A stretch of 64,000 bases of DNA from Ascidiaceihabitans sp039975415. GTDB lineage: Bacteria; Pseudomonadota; Alphaproteobacteria; Rhodobacterales; Rhodobacteraceae. Under the pieces are notes generated by a model. That model did not search any database, was not told the origin of the DNA, and saw nothing but the letters and a program-made list of their open reading frames with translations. The position numbers and the translations under genes were made by a program. Each line of letters begins with the position of its first letter. The first letter of the stretch is position 1. Positions 28,562 to 37,555 of the stretch are shown piece after piece. The stretch lies in the NCBI RefSeq assembly GCF_039975415.1, contig NZ_JBDWHD010000001.1; one strand, given 5' to 3'.

Positions 28562-30625
28562 TTACCGGCCCGGTGTTGGGTCAGCCGCTGTGAGCGTTCC
28601 ATCGCTGCGGATTTTGACAGCTTTGACTTTGCCCATTGCGCTGGGGTCCGCGCCTGTCAGCAACGCGTCTGGCAATCTGCGTTCCACCAGCAGCGGCACT
28701 GTCATTTCCACGTTTTCTTCCGCATGATATGCCATCATCTGTTCGCGTAGAATGCCGATGGTGATCGCTTCGCCCAGAAGTGCCGATTCAATATAGTCGG
28801 TGTAGAAATGCACCCCACCGATGTTACGCGCATTTGAGATGTTCCAAATCAGCTTGTTCAGCTCACCTTCTAGGGTCAGACCTTTTTCCATGGGCAGCGC
28901 CAAAGCATCAATTGTGACGTCTTCGGGCGACGCACCGCAATCCGGAACCAAGGCTTGGCCTTTGGGTTTCACCAGATAAGTTGGTGACTTTGGGTTCTTG
29001 TGATCTGACATGTTGAAAAAGGCTTTTAACAAAGTCACACACGCACCTGCGACTGTCGCATGCCCCGCGCCATATGCGGGATGCATGGGTGACCCTTCGG
29101 GGAAAGCCATCGGCAGCAACCACGTTGTATCTCCACAGTTTTTCTCGTTGTGCAGGCGCACTTCTGTCAGGATTTTATCCAGCGCAGGGTCTGACCCTTG
29201 CGATGTGCCATCACTTGCATACGGGTGGGTGTAGGGCGCGATCAGGCTGGCCATTTGATGGCGGGCCAAGCTTTCTGCGGATGTCCCGGTTGCGTCATAA
29301 GGCGATGTTCCGGGCAAATCCCGGTGCGGATGGTATTCCGTGAAAACGGTGTGAAACAGGGCGGCGGCTGCTTCCGGGCGCAAACGGCGGTGCACTGTGA
29401 ACTTTTGCAAGCGTACCGCTTTTAACGCACGGCTCGACACTTCGGTGACCAACGTCAACAGGTGTGGTCCACCAAACAAGGCAAACGGTTCGCGGTTGTT
29501 GCGTGATAAAGCATTGGCAGATGCGCCGTGAAATGGAATGCCGGAATCAAAAGCAAACTTTTCATCCAGTAAAATCAACGCTGCATTCAGATATGCCTGA
29601 TACAGTTGGTCATCGTGCACATATGTGGCCATGTCGCGTAAGCTTGACATTTTACGTCGTGCCCCGGGGATAAATTCCGACGCAAGGGGGCGGACATTGG
29701 CCCCGTTCTGCACGTCGATGTATTCGGCCCATTTCATCATGTAATCGGTTTCAGGTTTCGCCACGCGGACCTTTTGGTCGATGCTTTGTGCGCCATAGGC
29801 GATGGTGCCGGATGCGCGCTTTTTCAGATCTCGGGTGCATCCGCCTGATCCCATAAACATCAATTGCGACAAGAATGGAGTGTTCCAGTTGTCTTCGCCT
29901 TCACCGCGGAACATATTGGACGGTGTCTGTTTTTTACCAAACCGGCGCCGGGCGCGTTGGTCGGCGTCCGCAGTGTCGTTTAGGGCGTCGCGGCCTTTAA
30001 ACCAGCGCAGGTGGCTAAGCGTGTCTGCGGCGTCTTTGGCCTTCGCATTGCATGAGGTGATCCGTTTGGCTGCGGCAGCAGACAATTTTTTGCCACCCAA
30101 GGTGGTTAACGCACCCACCAGTTCAGTGCTCATTAGTGACGCAACGCCCCATTCGCGGCCCAGTGCCATTTGGTAAACCTCCGCAATCTCCGCTGCAAAT
30201 TCTGCTGATCCCGCTTCCGGGGCAGGGGGCATTGTCATGGCGCCAGGGTCGGGGCCCTCAAAGACAAAGGCATGCCCGGCCGTGGGGCTTTCCCATTGAC
30301 GATAAGGCGACCGATCCGCTTCGCAGTCCAGCGCTGCATGTGCGTTTGGATCAACGTTTAAAAAAGGTCCGCGGTGCGGGCTGACGGCAGCAAAAACGTT
30401 GGGATCATGTGTTTGGGTGCCTTTTGCAAAGTCACGATAATCCTGTTCGTTTTTCAACAATCCGTTTTCACCATGAGACAAGCCTTTGGTGAAATTGAAC
30501 AGGAACGGTTCTTTGGGGTCATTGTTGGGGCGATGCACGGGATGGGGCATGCTTGTCGACAATTTGGTTGCTTTGTTTCGGGTGTGTTTGGCCGCTTTGT
30601 GGCGATTGGGTTCGTGATAGGTCAT
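28562..30625 (-). CDS. Vanadium-dependent haloperoxidase
   Basis: This 687-residue enzyme is of the PAP2/vanadium haloperoxidase superfamily, oxidising halides with H2O2 to hypohalous acid. Vanadate-pocket motifs are in order: KFTVHRRLRP with Lys408 (K-x7-RP as in algal bromoperoxidases), HPAYGAGHAT with the acid-base His near 522, and RNIGGVHFYTDY with Arg600 and the vanadate-ligating His near 606. The usual P-S-G-H serine is alanine here (GAGH), seen also in some bacterial relatives as I recall. No signal peptide is evident. The start ATG 30625 is ordinary, and 130 bases upstream is a strong dyad. Roseobacters use such enzymes to make bromocarbons or degrade signals. Confidence 0.9.
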   Translation of the reverse strand: MTYHEPNRHKAAKHTRNKATKLSTSMPHPVHRPNNDPKEPFLFNFTKGLSHGENGLLKNEQDYRDFAKGTQTHDPNVFAAVSPHRGPFLNVDPNAHAALDCEADRSPYRQWESPTAGHAFVFEGPDPGAMTMPPAPEAGSAEFAAEIAEVYQMALGREWGVASLMSTELVGALTTLGGKKLSAAAAKRITSCNAKAKDAADTLSHLRWFKGRDALNDTADADQRARRRFGKKQTPSNMFRGEGEDNWNTPFLSQLMFMGSGGCTRDLKKRASGTIAYGAQSIDQKVRVAKPETDYMMKWAEYIDVQNGANVRPLASEFIPGARRKMSSLRDMATYVHDDQLYQAYLNAALILLDEKFAFDSGIPFHGASANALSRNNREPFALFGGPHLLTLVTEVSSRALKAVRLQKFTVHRRLRPEAAAALFHTVFTEYHPHRDLPGTSPYDATGTSAESLARHQMASLIAPYTHPYASDGTSQGSDPALDKILTEVRLHNEKNCGDTTWLLPMAFPEGSPMHPAYGAGHATVAGACVTLLKAFFNMSDHKNPKSPTYLVKPKGQALVPDCGASPEDVTIDALALPMEKGLTLEGELNKLIWNISNARNIGGVHFYTDYIESALLGEAITIGILREQMMAYHAEENVEMTVPLLVERRLPDALLTGADPSAMGKVKAVKIRSDGTLTAADPTPGR

Positions 30626-30757
30626 TGTGGAATCCTTTTGAAAAATCGCTTGATCAACGCCGCCACGCGCATGGGCACAGTGAAAATCTGCGCCGCGCGT
30701 GGCGACTTGGGGAGAATGAAGAGAACGCTCAGATCATCAGCTGCGGGAAGGAAAAGG

Positions 30758-30789
30758 ATCATTTGAACGCGAAATATCGTTCAAATGAT
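30758..30789. promoter_or_regulatory. 12-bp perfect inverted repeat upstream of the haloperoxidase gene
   Basis: ATCATTTGAACG (30758-30769) and CGTTCAAATGAT (30778-30789) are exact reverse complements around an 8-base AT-rich centre. The site lies about 133 bases upstream of the haloperoxidase ATG, a position suited to an operator or activator site. The regulator is unknown and is not encoded next to it. Confidence 0.55.
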
Positions 30790-31371
30790 GTACTGGTTAA
30801 AATGCAACTGGCATAAATGATCGTCACGCCGCTTCGGAAGTAAGCACAGCGTGTCGCGCCACCCGTGAGCGGCGCGTCAATCAATCGTTAGCAAAGGGTT
30901 AACGATTTGTTCGAACTTGAAAATCTAAGATGAAATTGGAACGGCAACCTCTGAAAAACGACTGTGCACGTCTTAGATCTTGCGAGTTGTATGTTCATGT
31001 GTCCAAGCCCGCCCACGTCGGTGGTGTTCTACGGATTGCTTGGAAATTTGAAGCGTTGATTGATTTTTTGGCGAAATGCTTAGGCCCGTAAAGCTGCTGA
31101 TCATGCCAGCACAACCTATGGCCGAAAAACATCCGCGACTTGTGTATTAGGAAAACCGCGACGGAGATACACTGTTTGAGCCGTGGATCATAAACATGAA
31201 TCTGACAGACCAAAGGTATCGACCTTAGCAAGTCAGTGAACCGAGTGAGGTGGCCCTGCAAATCTATGCCGGGTTTCCAATTCATATACCGCTTCAGAGG
31301 CAAAGGGTCGGATGTGTCGGGGTGACACTGGGTTATGTCCATCGGAACCGAAGCAACGCTCCCCGCTGCCG
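30790..31371. other. Long intergenic stretch without a supported gene
   Basis: About 580 bases between the haloperoxidase upstream region and the flgI stop. A second dyad, AATCGTTA (30883-30890) with TAACGATT (30900-30907), is visible. An open frame of 115 codons on the minus strand (30995-31342) has no recognisable domain, odd composition and no clear ribosome site, so it is not called. The sequence may be a decayed gene. Confidence 0.3.
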
Positions 31372-32475
31372 TTAACGCACGATGAATTCTGCGTGTAATG
31401 CACCTGCGGCTTTTATGCTTTTTAGAATGTCGATCATATCTCTGGGAGACACGCCCAAAGCGTTGAGACCACCTATGACTTCCGACAAAGACGCACCTGA
31501 CGGTATTTCTGCTAAACCAATGCCGGGCTCTTCTTCGATGGCCGCATCCGTACGTGGAATAACAACGGTCTCACCCTGCGCAAATGGGTTGGGTTGAACC
31601 ACCAAAGGGGCCTCTTGAATACGTAAAACAAGATTGCCTTGGGACACAGCAACTCGCGATATGCGAACATCTTCGCCCATAACGATCGTGCCTGAACGTT
31701 GATCGACGATGACGCGGGCCTTGCGTTCTGGCTCCACTGAAATGTTTTCAATACGTCCCAACGCATGCGCGACTGAAATCATACGAGTGCCTTCAATGTT
31801 GAGTGAAACAGTGCCAGAATCCAGCATCAGTGCAACACGACGCCCGAAGTTTTTGTTGATTGCTTCTTCGATGCGTGCAGCCGTCGTAAAGTCCGCATCA
31901 CGCAGTGCAAGACGCACGTCTTCCAAATCGGATAAATTAAAGTCTATCTCACGCTCGACGCGTGCTCCGGAAGGAATGACACCAGCTGTTGGCACACCCT
32001 GTGTGACCTTGGCGCCGTCGCCTTCCGCAACTGCGCCGCCCGCAATAATCGTGCCTTGGGCCACAGCATAGATCGCCCCGTCCGCCGCATTGAGCGGTGT
32101 CATGATTAAGGTTCCCCCCAACAGGCTTTTGGCATCACCAATGGCAGAGACAGTGACATCCACCTGCCCCCCGGTTCGGGCAAAGGGCGGAAGGCTTGCA
32201 GTCACCAGAACTGCGGCAACGTTTTTTGGCCTGAACTGTTCGCCTGCGACGTTTACCCCCAAGCGTTCCAAAATATTGGACATTATCTCTTCGGTGAAAG
32301 GCGAGTTTCGCAAACCGTCACCGGAGCCGTTCAATCCAACCACCAAGCCGTACCCGACAAGGTCGTTGCCGCGTACGCCGTCGAATTCAACCAAGTCTTT
32401 GATGCGTACTGGTCCCGCAGTCACACTGATGGCCAGTGCAATCCAAACCACAATTGCCATGATGAAGCGGATCAT
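31372..32475 (-). CDS. flgI: Flagellar P-ring protein FlgI
   Basis: This 367-residue periplasmic protein forms the P-ring bushing around the flagellar rod in the peptidoglycan layer. A signal peptide (MIRFIMAIVVWIALAISVTA) is followed by the highly conserved GPVRIKDLVEFDGVRGNDLV and GYGLVVGLNGSGDGLRNSPF. MTPLNAADGAIYAVAQG, VERKARVIVDQRSGTIVMG-like and SLSEVIGGLNALGVSPRDMI segments complete the match. Its ATG overlaps the flgL stop (ATGA). It is last in the visible flagellar block. Confidence 0.95.
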   Translation of the reverse strand: MIRFIMAIVVWIALAISVTAGPVRIKDLVEFDGVRGNDLVGYGLVVGLNGSGDGLRNSPFTEEIMSNILERLGVNVAGEQFRPKNVAAVLVTASLPPFARTGGQVDVTVSAIGDAKSLLGGTLIMTPLNAADGAIYAVAQGTIIAGGAVAEGDGAKVTQGVPTAGVIPSGARVEREIDFNLSDLEDVRLALRDADFTTAARIEEAINKNFGRRVALMLDSGTVSLNIEGTRMISVAHALGRIENISVEPERKARVIVDQRSGTIVMGEDVRISRVAVSQGNLVLRIQEAPLVVQPNPFAQGETVVIPRTDAAIEEEPGIGLAEIPSGASLSEVIGGLNALGVSPRDMIDILKSIKAAGALHAEFIVR

Positions 32476-33476
32476 AGGAAATTGACCAAAGTTAATTCCG
32501 ATGACCGAACGGTGACAGTATATAGACTTTGCAATTGAAATTGGACTTCCTCCAGGCGTGTGGCTGTCTCATAGGGATCTACGCTTAACAAAGCACCTTT
32601 GGCGTATTCCAAGCTCGTGCTTTCTATTGAATTGCGTGTCGCGATGTCATCGATGCGCTCTTCGATAAAGCCGATATTCGCGCGCAATGCTGTTACATCG
32701 GCGGCATTTGTCATCAACCCGACGCCAGCATCGTTCAACAAGGCCGCACGTTCGGTGAAATCAATCCCCAAAGCCGCGTCGTTTGCCAGGGCCGCGACCG
32801 CCACGTTTCGTATGACGTCTTTGATTGCTTTGTCATTCGCGCGTACATCCAATGACAAATCCTCATGCTCTGAGAGACGAAATGGTGCCATCGCGTCACT
32901 AGAACCTTGATATATCACGGCATCAAAACCGGCGGGGTCGGCAAACCATGCGTCGACTGCTGCGAGTTTATCAGTTGGTCCAATTTGACCTGCCATAACA
33001 CTTCTGACGGAGTTCAAAATATCGGTGGATGAGGCAAGAGGTGCCTGATTTGAGGCGGTGCCTGAAAAAATACTACGTCCCGCAAGATCAGTGTTCAGCG
33101 TGTTCACTATGGCGCCCAACTGTTCACGGGCTTCTACTGTGACTTGTCTGGATACCGCGTCGATACCGCCTGCAACAACAGACAGAATATTGGTTCCCAG
33201 ATCGGTGCTTTGTGTTTGTACCACGTCTAAGGCGCTTTGCATCGCACTGGTGAATTGTGTGGCTTCTGCAGAGGAAGTTTTATAGGCATTCAGGTGCGAC
33301 ATACTGGTTTCGATGTCGCTTAAGTAGCTGAAATTCCCGGCTAGTATGCTTTTTATGTCCGCGACTTGACCGCTGGTCAGTTCTTGATTCAATTTGGACA
33401 TTTCAGCCCTTAGGCTGCTTCCGCGTCGCTGTAAAAGATATGAATGGGCGAGATCGCCGATGGAAACACTAGTCAT
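32472..33476 (-). CDS. flgL: Flagellar hook-filament junction protein FlgL
   Basis: This 334-residue flagellin-like protein has heptad-rich termini that assemble as coiled coils. The N-terminal LLQRRGSSLRAEMSKLNQEL and C-terminal LEEVQFQLQSLYTVTVRSSE flank a variable middle with GRSIFSGTASNQAPL, which is the FlgL/flagellin landmark. It lies two bases after flgK and overlaps flgI by four bases, the usual flgKL order. A flagellin paralogue is excluded by length and position. Confidence 0.88.
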   Translation of the reverse strand: MTSVSIGDLAHSYLLQRRGSSLRAEMSKLNQELTSGQVADIKSILAGNFSYLSDIETSMSHLNAYKTSSAEATQFTSAMQSALDVVQTQSTDLGTNILSVVAGGIDAVSRQVTVEAREQLGAIVNTLNTDLAGRSIFSGTASNQAPLASSTDILNSVRSVMAGQIGPTDKLAAVDAWFADPAGFDAVIYQGSSDAMAPFRLSEHEDLSLDVRANDKAIKDVIRNVAVAALANDAALGIDFTERAALLNDAGVGLMTNAADVTALRANIGFIEERIDDIATRNSIESTSLEYAKGALLSVDPYETATRLEEVQFQLQSLYTVTVRSSELTLVNFL

Positions 33477-33478
33477 CT

Positions 33479-34933
33479 TCAGATCCTCAGAATTGTTTGC
33501 ATCATGTCGTCGACTGTTTCGATAATTCGGGCATTTGCTGCATATGCTTGTTCAATTAAAATCAAGCGGCGTAGCTCCTCGTCGCTGTCAACACCATCAG
33601 CCAATTCAAGCTGCGTCAGCTCTTGCAATTGTGTGGACGCGAAGCTGAGTTGCTGGTCCGAATTTTTACGATCGGCAGCCAATGTCGACATCATGGAGGC
33701 CGTTAAGTCGTTCGCGTCATAACTGCCAGTTCCGAACCCGCCGGATCCCGGTACCCTTGTTGCCTCCAGTGCGTCACCTAAAGACTGCAGCAGGCGTGCA
33801 TCGCCCACGTTTCCAGGCGTTGCAGCCCCGATCCCATCCCTAAGTCTCCATGTTTCGCCCCCCTGTTTGGGGTCTACCAGGGCATTCAAAGATATCCGGT
33901 CAGACAGGCCAACTTCATCCAAAGGGTCAAAGGCTGTGCCGCCATCTGTGAAAAGGCCTGCCATACCGACCCCAAGCGTCGGGTCCACGGCTGGATCTTG
34001 AAACCGTTCAATCAAGTCCCTTGCGACGGCGTCCAACTTTTCCTGTGCTTGAGGCGCAAGTTCGTCACGAATTGCAAATTGAGCTCCTAATGTCCCGCCG
34101 CGGAGTGACCCCCGTTCCGATCCTGTTTGCACTGGGTTGCCGTTGACCGTTAGACCTGAAAGAGAACCTGCCGCTTCGGACATGTAGGGTGTCACGATGT
34201 TGACGGGATCAAAGCCAACCTCTGCGGCGGATCCGTCTAACAGAACGGAGCCCCCTGTGGTGTAAAGTGCGATGGATCCATATTGGCGTTGAACAGTGCG
34301 CACAGGAACCATTTCGCTAACTTCATCAACAAGGTTTTGGCGGACGTCATGTAAGGCTGCAGCATCTCCGCCTTGAGAAAAGGTTGAAGTGATCATACCG
34401 TTGAGATCTTCAAGTTCTTGAAGTGCATCGTTCAGACGCCTGACCTGTGCGTCTATGGATCGGTCTGCTTGCGTGCGGGCGTCCTGAATTTCACTGGCGG
34501 CTACGTTGATTTTGGTTGCCAGATCACGGGCACTGTTGACGGCAGCACCAAGGCGTTCAGGGGCATCAGGACGGCTTGATGCAGTGATAAGACTGTTTCC
34601 CAAATCCGCGACCCTCGCGGACAACGAATTCGGGTCATCGGGCGTACCCAGCATCGTTTCCAGCTGATCAAGAAAGCCCGCAGTGGCGCTCCGATTGCCA
34701 AATGTCGCGCTGGCCAATTGTCGATCCGCTAGTAACACAGGATCGACATTGCGCACGATTCCATCAATGCGCACACCGCCGTTGCCTCCCATGATCGACG
34801 GAGACAATTCCAGCATGCGTTTTGCATATCCCGGTGTCAGTGCGTTTGACAGGTTCGACGATACGACTTCGGCCGCACGTCCCGTTGCACGCAAGCCCGA
34901 CATCGCGTTGTTTAAAGCGCCACTGATTGTCAT
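33479..34933 (-). CDS. flgK: Flagellar hook-associated protein FlgK
   Basis: This 484-residue protein begins with the rod/hook N-terminal signature (ISGALNNAMSGLRATGRAAE, SSNLSNALTPGYAKR), and the C-terminus carries SFASTQLQELTQLELADGVD and IEQAYAANARIIETVDDMMQ. It caps the hook and joins it to FlgL. The central region (NDALQELEDLNGMITSTFSQ) is helical. The gene is co-directional with flgE (70-base gap) and flgL. Confidence 0.92.
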   Translation of the reverse strand: MTISGALNNAMSGLRATGRAAEVVSSNLSNALTPGYAKRMLELSPSIMGGNGGVRIDGIVRNVDPVLLADRQLASATFGNRSATAGFLDQLETMLGTPDDPNSLSARVADLGNSLITASSRPDAPERLGAAVNSARDLATKINVAASEIQDARTQADRSIDAQVRRLNDALQELEDLNGMITSTFSQGGDAAALHDVRQNLVDEVSEMVPVRTVQRQYGSIALYTTGGSVLLDGSAAEVGFDPVNIVTPYMSEAAGSLSGLTVNGNPVQTGSERGSLRGGTLGAQFAIRDELAPQAQEKLDAVARDLIERFQDPAVDPTLGVGMAGLFTDGGTAFDPLDEVGLSDRISLNALVDPKQGGETWRLRDGIGAATPGNVGDARLLQSLGDALEATRVPGSGGFGTGSYDANDLTASMMSTLAADRKNSDQQLSFASTQLQELTQLELADGVDSDEELRRLILIEQAYAANARIIETVDDMMQTILRI

Positions 34934-35003
34934 GGATTTCCCTCAATTTGTGCTGACCAGTCAGCTGAGAATGTGAAGGGAGCGGGCGTGGTGCCCGCAC
35001 CGT

Positions 35004-36314
35004 TTATCGTTTGATGTTCGTTGTTTCTTGCAGCATTTCATCCACTGTTTGGATGACTTTGGCATTTGAAGAATAGGCCCGTTGGGTTTGGATCATTGCT
35101 GTCAATTCACCTGCAACGTCTGTTGCGGATTCTTCCCGTGCAAAGGAAACCACATCGCCTGTCGGGCCATCACCTGCGTCCCAAAGAAAGTATGACCCGC
35201 TTTCTGGTGACGGCAAATATGTTTGATTGTCGAGCGCGACCATTCCGTTGGGGTTGGGCAAGTCAACCAATGGCACCTGATAGATCGTTCGGGTGATCCC
35301 AGTGTCGAAGAATGCGTGTACATACCCATTCGCATCCACCTCAACACTGGTCATATTGCCGACAGGTGATCCGTCTTTGATGATCGATACCGGCGCGAAG
35401 TCATCAGACACCTGCGTTAACCCGTCGCTTTCGCCAATTTGTCCGATGTTGATTTCCATTGGACCACCTTCGACGTTCACGATGAAGCTGCCTGCGGCGG
35501 GGTCATATGTGCCACCTACGCCCCCAACGGTCGCCACCGAGGCCAATGTGCCCCCTGATGTGCGCGTGTCGTCGAAGGTCAACGTGTATTCCCCGATCGT
35601 GACGCCAGGCTGCGCGGAATCAGTCAAAGTCATTGTCCATTCGTTGGACGATGCAGTGCCTGAAGGTACAGTTGGGGTAAATGTAACTGCGATGTTTTCC
35701 GATGTGCCAAGATTGTCAAAGTACTCAACGGAGGTTTCCCGAACGTCACCGACAGCGCCTGGTTCGGTTTCCGTTGCGGGCAGGTTGATGCCCAACTGAA
35801 TACGCGTTGTTGGTTCACCCGAGAACTGGTTGACGTTGATTTGGATGGGTTCCAAAGCATCTGCCGTATCCCTGGGGTAGAGTGGAACGGACCCATCGGG
35901 CAGTGCTGGCCATCCCAATAGGACCAGGCCAGATTGCGACCGCAAATACCCTTCTGCATCGGTCCGGAAAGATCCGGTTGTCGTCAGGAACATTTGATTC
36001 GAGCCGTTGCCAACCTCGACTTGTGAGGCTTGAGCGACTGGCAACATGCCCCGTCCACGAACAGCCAAATCTGTAGCGTTGGAAGTGGACACCAAAGGCC
36101 CGCGTTCATCAATCAATCTGTGTGCCGTTGCCCGAACACCGCCAGCGGAATACGTGCCACCAGTGGACGAAATAACCATGGACTGGAAATCTGCTGCGAC
36201 CCGTTTGTATCCGTAAGTTGACGAATTTGCGATATTGTCTGAAATCGACGCAAGCCGCGTCGCGTTTGATTGAAGCCCCGCCACACCTGCATTGAGAGAA
36301 GAGGAAATTGTCAT
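35004..36314 (-). CDS. flgE: Flagellar hook protein FlgE
   Basis: This 436-residue hook subunit has N-terminal ISSSLNAGVAGLQSNATRLA and SISDNIANSSTYGYKRVAAD, the rod/hook family signature. The middle is a Thr/Ser/Gly-rich hook domain with VSMF-like repeats such as TSVEYFDNLGTSENIAVTFT, and the C-terminus ends in MIQTQRAYSSNAKVIQTVDE. The start at 36314 (MTISSSLN) matches the family; 17 further residues upstream in frame are not expected. It lies about 120 bases after motB and may have its own promoter. Confidence 0.92.
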   Translation of the reverse strand: MTISSSLNAGVAGLQSNATRLASISDNIANSSTYGYKRVAADFQSMVISSTGGTYSAGGVRATAHRLIDERGPLVSTSNATDLAVRGRGMLPVAQASQVEVGNGSNQMFLTTTGSFRTDAEGYLRSQSGLVLLGWPALPDGSVPLYPRDTADALEPIQINVNQFSGEPTTRIQLGINLPATETEPGAVGDVRETSVEYFDNLGTSENIAVTFTPTVPSGTASSNEWTMTLTDSAQPGVTIGEYTLTFDDTRTSGGTLASVATVGGVGGTYDPAAGSFIVNVEGGPMEINIGQIGESDGLTQVSDDFAPVSIIKDGSPVGNMTSVEVDANGYVHAFFDTGITRTIYQVPLVDLPNPNGMVALDNQTYLPSPESGSYFLWDAGDGPTGDVVSFAREESATDVAGELTAMIQTQRAYSSNAKVIQTVDEMLQETTNIKR

Positions 36315-36437
36315 GGAAACGCCTTTCTGCTGCACCACTCTGAATTGAAGCAACTGATAGGCCATGCGATTTAACGCGGAGCTAACATTTAAAATGCGTT
36401 CTATTTATTCCGCTTTTTGTTCGAGACTGCGCAAAGG

Positions 36438-37295
36438 TCATTCGCGCAGCATTACTATTTCCAAACGGTTGTTCCGCAACGCCATCGGATCACGAGAGAC
36501 AGGTTCCCGATCTGCGTGGCCCGTGACACGCTGAATCCGGTTAGCTTTCATGCCGACATCTTCAAGAAGTAGTCGCATTGCCGTGGCCTGTTGGGCCGAC
36601 ATGTCCCACACGCGGTTTTCAGCGATGACGATGGGTTTTGCCGGTACGTGGCCGCCAACAGCCACTTCATTCGTTACAGTTTTGGCCATGTCCACAATTA
36701 ATACAGCAAGACTGCGCAGCAGTGACGTGGGTTGGTCTGTGCCCGGTTCAAACAATAAACTGTCTTCTCGGGCGAATAGCTCAATAATCAGTCCTTCATC
36801 TGTGACGCGTGTTGTTATGTGTTTAAGAGCGTTTTCCATCACGGCGCTTTCGCCGCCATGCCCCAATAGTAAGGCTTCCATTGTTTCAAATGCCTGGTTC
36901 TCGGCATCGGCATCGGCATCGGCATTGGCTTCACCACCTTCTTCGGACATGCCGGAGTCTCCGCGGGCTTGGCCTTGTTCCGTTGGGCGCTGGGCGCTTG
37001 CCCCTGTACCATTTTGCGGCAAGGTTTCTTCGGAAAACACGCTGCGTCCGCCAAAGGCGCCGTCGCCGCCGCCAGAAATACGGTTGATTGGAATCGTCGG
37101 CGAAAAGTAATCCGCGATTCCCTTGCGTTGTTTTTCCGTCGTTGCGTTTAACAGCCACATCAACATAAAGAACGCCATCATCGCGGTCACAAAATCCGCA
37201 TAAGCGACTTTCCAGGCCCCACCATGGTGCCCGCCGCCTTTGACAACTTTTTTCTTCTTTATGATGATGGGTGCGACATTTGCTTGCGCAGTCAT
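36438..37295 (-). CDS. motB: Flagellar stator protein MotB
   Basis: This 285-residue stator subunit couples proton flow to torque. A single membrane helix, YADFVTAMMAFFMLMWLLNA, contains the proton-path Asp; it is followed by a plug-like IADYFSPTIP. The C-terminus is an OmpA-like peptidoglycan-binding domain (NRVWDMSAQQATAMRLLLED, VTGHADREP, NNRLEIVMLRE). The ATG at 37295 is chosen after a GAGGTGG site; the frame extends further only via TTG. In the linker, a GGCATC hexamer repeat on the plus strand (about 36903-36925) encodes an Ala-Asp run. motA is not adjacent in the window. Confidence 0.9.
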   Translation of the reverse strand: MTAQANVAPIIIKKKKVVKGGGHHGGAWKVAYADFVTAMMAFFMLMWLLNATTEKQRKGIADYFSPTIPINRISGGGDGAFGGRSVFSEETLPQNGTGASAQRPTEQGQARGDSGMSEEGGEANADADADAENQAFETMEALLLGHGGESAVMENALKHITTRVTDEGLIIELFAREDSLLFEPGTDQPTSLLRSLAVLIVDMAKTVTNEVAVGGHVPAKPIVIAENRVWDMSAQQATAMRLLLEDVGMKANRIQRVTGHADREPVSRDPMALRNNRLEIVMLRE

Positions 37296-37490
37296 TTCCA
37301 CCACCTCATTTTCACCCAAGTGCAGGTGTAGCAGGCAGGTCTTACGCGGCTCTTAACAATTAGAATTGTCATGATCTTGTTGTAGATTTGTGACCGGCTT
37401 ATGAAAAAACGCTACAACCTTAACGGACACCTCTTGCTATCAAGTTCGGATGTCTACAGGTGCGACAAGCCATATGTTAGGAAGTTATAT

Positions 37491-37547
37491 CTGATATTCA
37501 GAACATAATTATTTTTGTAGTTGCATACCTTATGTTCTGAATATCAG
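37491..37547. promoter_or_regulatory. Duplicated palindromic operator ahead of the PadR regulator
   Basis: CTGATATTCAGAACATAA (37491-37508) and TTATGTTCTGAATATCAG (37530-37547) are perfect 18-base inverted copies 21 bases apart. Each copy is itself a near palindrome around TTCTGAA (AT-x-TTC-x-GAA-x-AT). The right copy runs into the ribosome-binding AGGAG of the regulator gene at 37556. This is the expected layout of an autorepressed PadR operator. It lies in the divergent space with motB. Confidence 0.7.
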
Positions 37548-37555
37548 GAGATAAT

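Noticed and set aside
30758..30789. LuxR-type lux box reading of the dyad before the haloperoxidase
   Set aside because: A lux box is about 20 bases with a CTG/CAG core; this dyad is 32 bases with different ends, so no named regulator was assigned.
30995..31342. 115-codon minus-strand ORF between the haloperoxidase and flgI regions
   Set aside because: No family, no ribosome site, composition unlike neighbours; kept only as a possible decayed gene in the intergenic note.
36903..36925. CRISPR or minisatellite
   Set aside because: The six-base repeat is inside the motB frame and codes for an Ala-Asp run; there are no spacers.
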